A stretch of DNA of 64,000 nt. Origin: AC-32 sp963821495 (GTDB taxonomy: Bacteria; Actinomycetota; Thermoleophilia; Gaiellales; Gaiellaceae). The notes beneath the pieces were generated by a model that was not told the origin of the DNA, made no database searches, and saw nothing but the letters and a program-made list of their open reading frames with translations. Shown here piece by piece: positions 7,712 to 16,013 of this stretch (the stretch's first letter is position 1; every line of letters starts with the position of its first letter). The stretch is from positions 248,001 to 312,000 of the forward strand of contig CAWGEA010000001.1 of NCBI GenBank assembly GCA_963821495.1, written 5' to 3'. The position numbers and the translations under genes are program-made.

Positions 7712-8635
7712 TCACGAGCCCGAAACGTCTCTCCTGCGCGCGTGGGGATGGCTGCGGAAGTAGACGTCTCGGCGGCGCCGGTCGGAGACGTGCGTGTAGA
7801 GCTCGGTCGTGCCGAGGTCGGCGTGGCCGAGCATCTCCTGGACGCTGCGCAGGTCGGCGCCGCCTTCGAGCAGGTGTGTCGCGAACGAGTGGCGCAGCAG
7901 GTGCGGATGCACCCGCTCGGGCTCGAGGCCCGCGCGCCCCGCGAGCCGGCGCAGGATCAGGAACGCTCCGGCCCGGGTGAGGGCGCCGCCCTGCGCGTTC
8001 AAGAAGAGCTCCGGGCGGTGGCGCCTGTCGAGATATGGGCGGCCGTGGGCGAGGTAGCGTCGCAGCGCCTCGACGGCGTGGCGGCCGACGGGCACGATGC
8101 GCTCCTTGTTGCCCTTGCCGATGCAGCGGACGAGGCGCTGCTCGAGGTCGACGCCGGCGCAGTCGAGGCCGACCGCTTCGCTCACGCGGAGGCCGCCGCC
8201 GTAGAGGAGCTCGACCAGCGCACGATCGCGCAGCGCGCGGGGCGTGGAGCCGGCGGCCGCCTCGATCAGCCTTTGCGCCTCGGCGGGGGAGAGCGTCCGA
8301 GGCAGCTTGCGGCGGCGGCGCGGAAGCTCGAGCGCCGCGGCGGGGCTGTCGGAGCGCGCGCCGAGCAGCATCTGGTGCCTGAAGAAGGAGCGCACGGCGG
8401 CGACCCGGCGCGCGATCGTCGCGGGCGAGAGGCCGGCGGCCCGGAGTTCCGCCAGCCAGCGCTCCAGGTCGTCCTGGGTCGCGCGCGAGGGCGGACCGCC
8501 GAGCCAGTCGCCGAGCGCCCGGAGATCGCGGCGGTACGCGTCCACGGTTTTCGGCGCTCGCCGCGCCGCGAGCAGTGCGAGAAACGCCTCGACCTCGGGA
8601 TCGGGAGGTGGCAGGTCGGCCCGCGGGGGATCCAT
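7712..8635 (-). CDS. xerD: Tyrosine recombinase, XerD-like
   Basis: This 307-residue site-specific recombinase has an N-terminal SAM-like core-binding domain (about residues 12-95) and a C-terminal catalytic domain. All catalytic residues are visible: Arg in GGGLRVSEAVGL, Lys in GKGNKERIVP, His/Arg in HPHLLRHSFATHLL, His in MLGHADL and the nucleophile Tyr in TTELYTHVS. Length and motifs fit XerC/XerD, which resolve chromosome dimers at dif, better than phage integrases. A second Xer-type gene lies 1.2 kb away in the same orientation, so xerD versus xerC is a tentative assignment. Transcription continues into the 55-residue gene. Confidence 0.85.
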   Translation of the reverse strand: MDPPRADLPPPDPEVEAFLALLAARRAPKTVDAYRRDLRALGDWLGGPPSRATQDDLERWLAELRAAGLSPATIARRVAAVRSFFRHQMLLGARSDSPAAALELPRRRRKLPRTLSPAEAQRLIEAAAGSTPRALRDRALVELLYGGGLRVSEAVGLDCAGVDLEQRLVRCIGKGNKERIVPVGRHAVEALRRYLAHGRPYLDRRHRPELFLNAQGGALTRAGAFLILRRLAGRAGLEPERVHPHLLRHSFATHLLEGGADLRSVQEMLGHADLGTTELYTHVSDRRRRDVYFRSHPHARRRDVSGS

Positions 8636-8691
8636 CGGACGTTCTTCCTTCGCCTCGCGGGGGCGTACGCCTGCCGTAGAGTGCGGCGGCC

Positions 8692-8916
8692 GTGGCCGTG
8701 AACGAGGATCTCGAGGCCGCCGCTCGGCTCTTCGACGGGGCCGCCGACGAGCTTGTGCAGGCGGCGGAGCACTGCCGCACGGCTGCGGCCCACACGCGGG
8801 CGGGGCTGGTTCCGCGCGGCGCCGCTCATGCGTGGGCGGCGCTCGGGCACGTCGACCTCGCGGAGGAACGGCTGCGCGAGCAGGCGCGGATGCACGCCCG
8901 CAAGTCGAACCCCTGA
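8692..8916 (+). CDS. Small Ala-rich helical protein of unknown function
   Basis: This 74-residue soluble protein starts at GTG 8692 and is divergent from xerD. It is Ala/Glu/Arg-rich and predicted helical (EDLEAAARLFDGAADELVQAAE; HAWAALGHVDLAEERLREQA), consistent with a small helical bundle. The opposite strand is open here too, but those frames have Arg/Pro-rich shadow composition. I recognise no family. The start could also be GTG 8698. Confidence 0.5.
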   Translation: MAVNEDLEAAARLFDGAADELVQAAEHCRTAAAHTRAGLVPRGAAHAWAALGHVDLAEERLREQARMHARKSNP

Positions 8917-9058
8917 GTCAGGCTCGCGCGCCGCGGAGGCGTCACATATCCCGCACGAAGCCGTGACGGACACGTGACACTTCTGCTCCTAGCCTGTCGG
9001 TGGGCGGGAGTGGTGGGCACCCGCATCTCGCGCGTGATCCTCTAGGAGCGCGGCACGC

Positions 9059-9520
9059 TCACAGCTCCGGCGGCGGGATCACCTCGCCGCGCTCGATCCA
9101 CGAGCGGAGCTGTGGCTCGAAGCTCTCCAGCGACGCGTGTCCCTCGATGCCCTCGGCCATCTCGTCAGAGATCGGGCCGAACGCACTGAACTCGTGGCGC
9201 AGCACGGTGTCGTCGCCGTCGTCCGTGAACTCGTAGCGGTGGTTCAGCGTGATCCCCCCGCCGAGCATCTGGCTGATCGTCGAGTAGCCGGCGGGTGGGT
9301 CCCACCAGCCGATCGTCCCGTACAGCTTCCCGGTGCCGTCGCCCCAGTCCTCGTAGATCTGACCGCCGACCCGGCGGTCGTTGACGACGCTCTTCAGCCG
9401 TTCCTGCCCGTAGCTGATCTGGAACCAGTTGCCGGTGTCGAGGAACGCCTCGAACACCTCCTCGCGCGGCCGCGCGAAGCGCAGCTCGTTCGTGAACGCG
9501 ATGTGTCGTACCGGGTGCAT
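9059..9520 (-). CDS. SRPBCC (AHSA1-like) ligand-binding protein
   Basis: This is a 153-residue START/SRPBCC-fold protein. The opening FTNELRFARPREEVFEAFLD is the typical first strand and helix, and GGQIYEDWGDGTGKLYGTI forms the central sheet. Members bind hydrophobic ligands in a cavity; the ligand is unknown. It begins at ATG 9520, sharing one base with the stop of the ArsR-like regulator upstream (TGATG). ArsR-SRPBCC pairs on one mRNA are a common bacterial arrangement, so the regulator probably controls this gene. Confidence 0.85.
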   Translation of the reverse strand: MHPVRHIAFTNELRFARPREEVFEAFLDTGNWFQISYGQERLKSVVNDRRVGGQIYEDWGDGTGKLYGTIGWWDPPAGYSTISQMLGGGITLNHRYEFTDDGDDTVLRHEFSAFGPISDEMAEGIEGHASLESFEPQLRSWIERGEVIPPPEL

Positions 9521-9855
9521 CACTCCTCCTTCTCCTCGGGTGGGGTCGCGTGGAGGTGCCGCTCGAAGGCGAGCAGCTGCGACGCGGAACCCTGCTGAAA
9601 GCCGCTCAGCCAGCGCTCGAGCTCCCGTTGGATCGGCACGGCGTTCAGCTCGTTCCAGCGCTCGCGGCCATCGCGGCGGACGAGCACGACGCCCGCGCGC
9701 TCCAGCACGCCGAGGTGCTGCATCACCGCGTAGCGCGAGAGCTGCGGCAGCACCCCGCACAGGGCGCTTGTCGTCTTCGGCCCGTCCTTCAGCGCATCGA
9801 GCAACGCCCGCCGGTGCGGAGAGCCGAGCGCCTTCCAGATGCGTGCGTCCTCCAC
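9520..9855 (-). CDS. ArsR-family winged-helix regulator
   Basis: This 111-residue DNA-binding protein opens with a winged-helix domain: IWKALGSPHRRALLDALKDGPKT, then LSRYAVMQHLGVLERAGVV as recognition helix, then VRRDGRERWNEL as wing. It lacks the Cys metal sites of arsenic sensors, so it belongs to the non-metal subgroup usually coupled to an SRPBCC partner. The start is GTG 9855. An inverted repeat lies 4 bases upstream of it, fitting autoregulation. No clear RBS is seen, so a leaderless mRNA is possible. Confidence 0.85.
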   Translation of the reverse strand: MEDARIWKALGSPHRRALLDALKDGPKTTSALCGVLPQLSRYAVMQHLGVLERAGVVLVRRDGRERWNELNAVPIQRELERWLSGFQQGSASQLLAFERHLHATPPEEKEE

Positions 9856-9859
9856 TCAG

Positions 9860-9875
9860 GTGACAAAAATATCAC
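9860..9875 (-). promoter_or_regulatory. Operator-like inverted repeat upstream of the ArsR gene
   Basis: The 16-base element GTGA-N8-TCAC has an A/T-rich centre (caaaaata) and stands out against the GC-rich surroundings. It fills the short gap between the ArsR start (9855) and the end of the next Xer gene (9880). Its position suggests an autoregulatory site overlapping the promoter. This is inference; the repeat arms are only 4 bp. Confidence 0.4.
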
Positions 9876-9879
9876 ATAA

Positions 9880-10710
9880 CTAGGAGCGGGGGTGCGAGCG
9901 GTCGTAGACCTTCCGCAGGCGACGCGCATCGACGTGGCTGTACATCTGCGTCGTCGAGAGCGAGCTGTGGCCGAGCAGCTCCTGGATCGTGCGCAGATCG
10001 GCACCGCCCTCGAGCAGGTGCGTCGCGAACGCGTGCCGCAGGCGGTGGGGATGGGGCAGCAGCCGTCTGAGGGTGCTCGTGTCGAGTCGCCGCCCACGCG
10101 TGGAAAGGAAGAGCGCGTTCTCGGCTCCGCGCGCGAGCGCAGGTCGCGCCTCGCGCAGGTATGTGGCCAGCAGGTAGGCAGCCTCCTCGCCGAGCGGGAC
10201 GACGCGCTCCTTGCCGCCCTTGCCCCGTACACGGACGAGCTCCTGCTCGAAGTCGACGTCCGCGAGGTCGAGGTCGACCGCCTCCTGCGACCGCAACCCC
10301 GCCGAGTACACGAGCTCGACGAGCGCGCGGTTGCGCAGCGCTAGTGGGCCGTCGCCGGCGAGCGCGTCCAGCTCGCCCTCGACCTCGTGCGGCCGCGGGG
10401 CGTCCGGGAGTCTCCGCGGGCGGCGCGGCGCAAACGACGCGTCCGGCGCGCGGGCAGCCCCCAGCGCGTGGCGCAGGAAGGCGCGCACCGCGGCGAGCTT
10501 GCGGCCGATCGTCGCCGGCGCGAGCTTGCGCGGCCGCGCGCGACCGAGCTCCGTCGCGTAGTCGGCCAGCACGCGCACGTCCACGTCCCCCAGACGCGTC
10601 CCGCGCCGGCGCAGCCAGACGCAGAACTCCTCTACGTCGACGCGGTACGCGCGACGGGTTCGCTCCGAGAGCGCCGGGCTCTGGAGAAATCGCTCGACTG
10701 CATCGCGCAT
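9880..10710 (-). CDS. xerC: Tyrosine recombinase, XerC-like
   Basis: This 276-residue recombinase starts at ATG 10710 (MRDAVERFLQSPALSERTRR). The catalytic set is complete: Arg in SAGLRSQEAVDL, Lys in GKGGKERVVP, HPHRLRHAFATHLL, LLGHSSL and Tyr in TTQMYSHVD. It is shorter than the neighbouring 307-residue recombinase. The long open frame upstream of the start is a shadow of the hydrolase-cyclase gene. Together the two genes could supply both subunits of the Xer dimer-resolution complex, but which is C and which is D needs phylogeny. Confidence 0.84.
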   Translation of the reverse strand: MRDAVERFLQSPALSERTRRAYRVDVEEFCVWLRRRGTRLGDVDVRVLADYATELGRARPRKLAPATIGRKLAAVRAFLRHALGAARAPDASFAPRRPRRLPDAPRPHEVEGELDALAGDGPLALRNRALVELVYSAGLRSQEAVDLDLADVDFEQELVRVRGKGGKERVVPLGEEAAYLLATYLREARPALARGAENALFLSTRGRRLDTSTLRRLLPHPHRLRHAFATHLLEGGADLRTIQELLGHSSLSTTQMYSHVDARRLRKVYDRSHPRS

Positions 10711-10767
10711 GCCCGAGACTTCGCCGGGCGGGTCGCGATTCCCGCGCCGAACGAGTAGCGTGCGCGC

Positions 10768-12034
10768 GTGGATCCTCCCGAGACCCGCTACGCCCGTAGC
10801 GGAGACGTCCACATCGCCTACCAGGTCACCGGCGACGGCCCGTTCGATCTCGTCTACGTGCTCCCCTTCGTCTCGCACGTCGAGCTCCAGTGGCAGGTCC
10901 CGTCGGCGGCGGCGTTCATCGAGCGGCTGTCCGCGGTTGCCCGGCTGATCCGCTTCGACAAGCGCGGCACCGGCATGTCGGACCCGGTGGAGGGCGTACC
11001 CACGCTCGAGACCCGTATGGACGACGTGCGTGCCGTGATGGACGCGGCCGGGTCGGAGCGCGCTGCCCTTCTCGGCGCCTCGGAGGGAGGGCCGATGTGC
11101 GCGCTCTTCGCGGCGACCTATCCCGATCGTTGCTGGGCGCTCGTCCTGTTCAACACCTTCGCCAGCGAGCGGTCGGCTCCGGACTACCCGTGGGGCTCGT
11201 CCGAGGAGGAGTCCGGAGTATTCACGCGAGCTCGCCGAGGCGTTCGCCCCGACCTCGAGCGAGGACGACAAGGCGGCGCTCGCCGACGTCATCCGCCGCA
11301 GCGCGAGCCCCGGAGCGGCGGTGGCGCTGACGAAGATGAACCGAGAGATCGACGTTCGCGGCGTCCTGGGCGCGATCCGGGTGCCTACCCTCGTGCTGAA
11401 CCGGACCGGCGACGAGCGGTTCATCGTGGGCGGCTCCCGCTAACTGGCCGAGCACATCCCGAACGCGAGGCACGTCGAGCTCGAGGGCAACGAGCACGCG
11501 ATCGCGGCCGGCAACACCGCCGTCGTCCTGGACGAGATCGAGGGGTTTCTCCGCTCGTCCTGGGAGCAGCGGCGGGTCGACGAGACCGAGCGCGAGCGGG
11601 TGCTCGCGACTGTCCTCTTCACCGACATCGTCGGCTCGACCGCGAAGGCCGCCGAGCTGGGGGACCGTGGCTGGCGTGAGCTGCTGACGCGGCACCACGG
11701 GGTCATCCGCCGCGAGCTCGCGCGGTTCCGCGGGCGCGAGCTCGACACGGCGGGAGACGGGTTCTTCGCCAGCTTCGACGGACCGGCCCGCGCGATCCGC
11801 TGCGCCAGCGCGATCGTCGCGTCCGTTTGCGAGCTCGGCATCGACATCCGCGCCGGACTCCACACCGGCGAGTGCGAGCTGATCGACGGCAAGGTCGGCG
11901 GCATCGCAGTGCACATCGGCGCCCGCGTCGCGAGCGAGGCCGGCGCCAGCATCGAGTTCGCGGATCGCGGCGCCGCGGCGCTCGAGGGCGTGCCGGGCGA
12001 GTGGCGGCTCTTCGCCGTCGAGCGGGTGCCCTAG
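10768..12034 (+). pseudogene. Alpha/beta-hydrolase fused to class III adenylate/guanylate cyclase (disrupted)
   Basis: The gene starts at GTG 10768 with an alpha/beta-hydrolase domain; the nucleophile Ser is in GASEGGPMCALF and the His region in ELEGNEHAIAAG. It ends with a class III nucleotidyl cyclase domain (VLFTDIVGSTAKAA; DTAGDGFFASFD). Three defects are visible. The frame shifts by the equivalent of one added base between about 11190 and 11213. An in-frame TAA lies at 11441-11443, where relatives have Tyr (RYLAEH-type). The cyclase tail also seems to lack about 17 residues between GARVASEAG and IEFADRG. The hydrolase-cyclase fusion is a known actinobacterial type. Combined defects favour a decaying gene. 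Confidence 0.8.
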
Positions 12035-13584
12035 GAAACCGCTGCGACGATCTCGTCGCTCAGGCTCGCGAAGCCCCGCAGGAACTCGGCGCGCTCGGCC
12101 TTGAAGCGCTCGACGAGCCCTCGGTACTCGTCGTCGCGGCCCTGCTGCTCGTAGAGGCGGTGGGGCTGCAGGATCTCGGGCTCGTCGATCCCCGGCACGG
12201 AGGCGGCTACGAGGTAGCCGAAGTCGGGGTCGCGCTCCCACTCGATCGTGCCCTCGGCGATGCCCTTCACGACGGCCGAGGAGTGCTTGATGCGCACCTT
12301 GCGCGACCGCTCGTCGTCCTCGCGGCCGCCGACGCGGCCGGTGTTCATCACGAAGACCTCGAGCGGGTGCTGCGCGAGCAGCTCGAGGAAGCGGTTGCCC
12401 TGCAGGTCGTGCGGCATCGGGAAGAACGGGTTCGTGCCGGGCACGCGCAGGAACTTGCCCGCCTCGTCGGCTCCGCCCGCGCTCGTGCCGGTCGTCTCGC
12501 CGAGCATGAAGAAGGCCGCCGCCTGCGGCCCTTCGAGCTTCGCGACGGCGGGGACGATGTTCTCGTTCTTGTTCAGGATCAGGAGGAAGTGCGCCACCTG
12601 GATCTCGTCGGCGGAAGCGGCCTCGATCACGTCGAACGGGAAGGTCGCGCGGCCGTTGGAGGTGTAGTTCGTGTCGTAGAAGTCGACCTCGTCGCCGTGC
12701 TGCGAGATGTTCTCGAGGTACGAGCGTGGCTGTGTGACGGCGCCGAAGATCGTCGGCTCGTCCTCGGGGTTGAGCCCGAAGGTCTTGGCGAAGCAACCGT
12801 TCTCGGTCGCGTAGACCCGGCCGTTCGGCATCCAGGCGGCGAAGTCGTCCTGCACCGGCAACGACCCGTTCTGGCGCGTGAAGGTGGTCGTCGTCTTGCC
12901 GGTTCCGGAGAGGCCGACGATCAAGCCGACGCGCTTGCCGCGCTCGGTCGGGATGATCTTGCAGCCCGCGTGCAGCGGGATCCCGCCGCGGTCGTAGACG
13001 AGCTTGTTCCACATCCGCAGCCCGCCCTTCTTCGACTCGCCGAAGTAGTCGGAGTTGAAGACGCGCGTCACGCCCTGTTCGAGGTCGACCGCGATCAGGC
13101 GATCGTCGGGGTACCCCTCGGCCTTCAGGTTCGGCGTGTAGATGACGGTCAGCTCCGGGTCGAGCTCCTCGCCGTCGGCCGGCGAGAAGTAGAGCTGCTG
13201 CTGCATCCCGGCGATGTTCGCGTTGGCGGCCTCGATGTAGAGCCGGGCGGCCGTGCGGAACTCCGGGTTGTTCCCGATGTAGCCGTCGACCACGACCATC
13301 TCCTGCTCGGCGATGTAGGCGTCCTGCCGCTCGGCCCAGCGCTCGCCCTCCTCGCGGGTGATCGCCTGGTTCTGGCCGTCGGGCTCGTCGGTGACGATGA
13401 AAGTCGAGCCCTTGGAGCGGTTCACGACCTCGGTCTGCACGTTGAGGTTGCCGTAGCGCGTCGGGCGCGCGTTCGGCATCCGTGCGGCGAGCTCCTTGAG
13501 CTCCTCTGGATCCGGGTTGTCGATGACGTCGGCCGCGTCGGGCAGCCGGAAGAGCATCTTCGCCACGGCGGGGAGCATACCCAC
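12031..13584 (-). CDS. pckA: Phosphoenolpyruvate carboxykinase (ATP)
   Basis: This 517-residue enzyme interconverts oxaloacetate plus ATP with PEP, linking the TCA cycle to gluconeogenesis. The nucleotide loop GLSGTGKTTTTF (residues about 224-235) is the ATP-PEPCK kinase-1a motif. FGESKKGGLRMWN holds the conserved oxaloacetate/metal region, and VQDDFAAW the following acidic site. The length matches the ATP-dependent family (about 520-540), whereas GTP enzymes are near 600. Its stop shares the palindrome CTAG (12031-12034) with the convergent cyclase gene. It lies within the TCA-gene block of this window. Confidence 0.93.
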   Translation of the reverse strand: MGMLPAVAKMLFRLPDAADVIDNPDPEELKELAARMPNARPTRYGNLNVQTEVVNRSKGSTFIVTDEPDGQNQAITREEGERWAERQDAYIAEQEMVVVDGYIGNNPEFRTAARLYIEAANANIAGMQQQLYFSPADGEELDPELTVIYTPNLKAEGYPDDRLIAVDLEQGVTRVFNSDYFGESKKGGLRMWNKLVYDRGGIPLHAGCKIIPTERGKRVGLIVGLSGTGKTTTTFTRQNGSLPVQDDFAAWMPNGRVYATENGCFAKTFGLNPEDEPTIFGAVTQPRSYLENISQHGDEVDFYDTNYTSNGRATFPFDVIEAASADEIQVAHFLLILNKNENIVPAVAKLEGPQAAAFFMLGETTGTSAGGADEAGKFLRVPGTNPFFPMPHDLQGNRFLELLAQHPLEVFVMNTGRVGGREDDERSRKVRIKHSSAVVKGIAEGTIEWERDPDFGYLVAASVPGIDEPEILQPHRLYEQQGRDDEYRGLVERFKAERAEFLRGFASLSDEIVAAVS

Positions 13585-13625
13585 GAGGCGATTCCCAGCT
13601 GCCGCTCCACGGGCAGAATGGCTGC

Positions 13626-14147
13626 ATGCACGTGCTCGATCGGCTCAGAGGCGCCCGCACGTGGCTGCTGCTGATCCTGGGCGCGGTTGTCCTGGCACTG
13701 CTGCCGTGGACGGCGTTCGTGACGGCGACGCTCCCCGGGCGGCACGTGGCCCGCCACTGGGATCTCGCCTGGGCAGGGCTCGACGTGTTCGAGGCCACTG
13801 CCATCGCCGCGACGGCCGTCGCGCTCGTCCGCCGCTCGCCGCGACTGCCCGTGCCCGCGACCGCCGCGGGGACGGCGCTGCTGCTCGACGCCTGGTTCGA
13901 CCTCGTCACCGCTGCTCCCGGCGGTGAGCTGCGCTGGTCGCTCGCACAGGCGCTGTTCGCCGAGCTGCCGCTCGCCGCGCTCTGCTTCTGGATCGCGCTC
14001 GACTCGAGCCGGGCGCTCGCTAGCGCGGCCAGGGCTTCGGCAGCTGACCCTCCGCCCACAGCGCCGCGAGCCCGACCCGCGGCAGGCCCAGCCGCCGCTC
14101 GTACACGAGGTAGCGCGGCTCCCAACGCGGGAAGAACTTCGCGTTGA
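13626..14147 (+). CDS. Four-helix integral membrane protein, unknown function
   Basis: This 173-residue protein has four hydrophobic segments (around LLLILGAVVLALLPWTAF, LDVFEATAIAATAVALV, PATAAGTALLLDAWFDLV and LFAELPLAALCFWIALD). The loop motifs HWDLAWAGLDVFEA and DAWFDLVTA recur in small actinobacterial membrane proteins of unknown role. The last about 50 residues are Ala/Pro/Arg-rich and overlap the convergent gene by 128 bases. It is divergent from pckA. Confidence 0.65.
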   Translation: MHVLDRLRGARTWLLLILGAVVLALLPWTAFVTATLPGRHVARHWDLAWAGLDVFEATAIAATAVALVRRSPRLPVPATAAGTALLLDAWFDLVTAAPGGELRWSLAQALFAELPLAALCFWIALDSSRALASAARASAADPPPTAPRARPAAGPAAARTRGSAAPNAGRTSR

Positions 14148-15924
14148 AGCGGTAGAGCCGCTCGATCTGGAAGAAGCGGTCGGCGAGCAGGAGGCCGCGC
14201 CCCGCGAGACGCGCGAGTTGCCCGCGCGGCTCGTGGATCAGGCGTGCGAAGACGGAGAAGTTCAGCGAGGCTTCATCGACTCCCCGCGCCTGCAGCAGCT
14301 CGATCGCCCGGACGACCATGAACTCCGTGAGCCCGTTCGGCGTCCCGTGGTCGCGCCGCATCAGCGAGAGCGAGACGGCGGGACGGCCGTAGCTGGGCGC
14401 GAAGTGCAGGAAGCCGCGCACGTCACCTCTGGCGTCGCGGGCGACGAGCACGAGGCTGTCACCGTGGTCGTCGCGGCGCAGCGCGTCGAGAGACATCGCG
14501 AAGCCACGTTCGGGCGCGCCCTGCCGCCAGCTTCGGCTCACCGCGTCGAGCTCGGCCAGCGTCGCGTCGTCGAGCGCGCCGACCTCGACGAGCTCCGCCG
14601 CGTATCCGGCCTTGTCGAGCCGAGAGATCGACTGGCGCACCTTGCGGATCGCCCGGCCCTCGAGCGAGAAAGCGCTCGTGTCGACGACCGCCTCGTCGCC
14701 GAGGTAGAGCGTCCGCAAGCCGAGCTGTCGCCACAGGGGAAGCAGCCGCTCGCCGGCACCGACGGCGGCGAGCTTCAGGCCGCGCGCCTCCGCGAACGAC
14801 CCGAGCAGGCGGAAGAGCGCGGGCAAGGCGTCGCTCGCGCCGACCGGGTCGCCCGAGACGAGTAGCACGCCGGCCTCGACGCGGTAGCCGAGGAACGCGC
14901 GGCCGTCCGGGCTGAAGAGGTAGTGCTGGTCGCGGCGGAGCTTGAAGTACGCGAGCGTGTCGGTTCCGTGGCTGCGCACGAGCCGGCGCGCGGCACGGCG
15001 GACGTCGACGTCCGGGAGTGCGCGCGGCGCCGCGAGCGGTCGCAGCAGCAGGCCGAAGCAGGCCGCCAGCGTGAGCAGCCCCGTCGCGCCGATCGCCTCG
15101 TCGAGGCCGCCGAGCTCGTCACGAAAGTCGAGCGGGCCCGTCTGCCACGAAAGCGCCGCGAGCGTCTCCCGCAGCACGGCGCCGAGGCTTGCAGCGTCGG
15201 GCGCCGCTACCCAGACGGCGAGCCCGCAGAGGGCGAGGCCTCCCACCAGGAGCGCGGGAACGAGCCTGAGCGCGGCGCGCAGCGTGACCGGGTCGTGGCG
15301 GACGCAGAACGAGCCGCGCCCGGCCCAGAGGATCGCTGCGAGCCCGAGGCTCGCGGCAGCCGGCTCGACGTCGAGGCCCTTGACCAGGTCGAGCGCCGCG
15401 AGCCCCACCAACAGCCCGAGCGCGAGCCGCAATGCACCTTGCCTGCGCCGCCAGAGGTACGGCGCCGTAGCGAGCAGCAGGAGCGACGCGGGGACCGCGA
15501 TCGCGTGCGAGAGTCGCAGCGCCTGCAGCGGCGCCACTTGCAGGAGCAGGTGGCTGCGCCACGCGATGTTCGGCGTGACGGCGGAGGCGAGGTTCACCAC
15601 GCCGGCGAGTGCAGCTCCGAGCGCGGCGATGCGCGGCAGAGAGGCCGCGCGGCTCCCGGCGCGCAGCGGGGCCTTCGGTCCATGCAGCCCGAGCCGCCAT
15701 TCGGCGGTGTCACGACGGGCGGAGGTCACGTCGCGCCAGTCCTTGGCGACGAGCCAGAAGCCTGTCGCCGCGACGGCGGCGGAGATGAGGCCGACGTCCA
15801 CGCGGTCGATGAGCGCGCCGGCCGCGAGCGCGAACAGCAGCGCGGCACCGAGATGCCACTCGTGGACGCGCGTGCCCAGGACGTAGACCCGCGGGCCGAG
15901 CTGATGACGATCGATCCGAAGCAT
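14020..15924 (-). CDS. Phosphatidylglycerol lysyltransferase-like membrane protein (DUF2156)
   Basis: This 634-residue protein starts at ATG 15924. The first about 330 residues hold a series of hydrophobic helices. The C-terminal about 300 form a soluble tandem-GNAT DUF2156 domain, with markers YFKLRRDQHYLFSPDG, GYRVEAGVLLVSGDPVG, RKVRQSISRLDKAGY and SLMRRDHGTPNGLTEFMVV. In MprF and LysX-type proteins this domain moves an aminoacyl group from tRNA to phosphatidylglycerol at the membrane, changing surface charge. The aminoacyl donor cannot be read here. No lysyl-tRNA synthetase domain is fused. The gene overlaps the convergent membrane-protein gene at its 3' end. Confidence 0.82.
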   Translation of the reverse strand: MLRIDRHQLGPRVYVLGTRVHEWHLGAALLFALAAGALIDRVDVGLISAAVAATGFWLVAKDWRDVTSARRDTAEWRLGLHGPKAPLRAGSRAASLPRIAALGAALAGVVNLASAVTPNIAWRSHLLLQVAPLQALRLSHAIAVPASLLLLATAPYLWRRRQGALRLALGLLVGLAALDLVKGLDVEPAAASLGLAAILWAGRGSFCVRHDPVTLRAALRLVPALLVGGLALCGLAVWVAAPDAASLGAVLRETLAALSWQTGPLDFRDELGGLDEAIGATGLLTLAACFGLLLRPLAAPRALPDVDVRRAARRLVRSHGTDTLAYFKLRRDQHYLFSPDGRAFLGYRVEAGVLLVSGDPVGASDALPALFRLLGSFAEARGLKLAAVGAGERLLPLWRQLGLRTLYLGDEAVVDTSAFSLEGRAIRKVRQSISRLDKAGYAAELVEVGALDDATLAELDAVSRSWRQGAPERGFAMSLDALRRDDHGDSLVLVARDARGDVRGFLHFAPSYGRPAVSLSLMRRDHGTPNGLTEFMVVRAIELLQARGVDEASLNFSVFARLIHEPRGQLARLAGRGLLLADRFFQIERLYRFNAKFFPRWEPRYLVYERRLGLPRVGLAALWAEGQLPKPWPR

Positions 15925-16013
15925 GCCCCGCAAACACGATAGGACAGCCACATGAAGATCACGTGAAGCGTGGCCGCGCTCCCCGGCGGCGTGGCTCCGA
16001 TAGGTTCCGACGC

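Noticed and set aside
8917..9058. Additional small gene or promoter between 8917 and 9058
   Set aside because: Short GTGAC/GTCAC repeats are visible but without consistent spacing; no ORF with an RBS fits.
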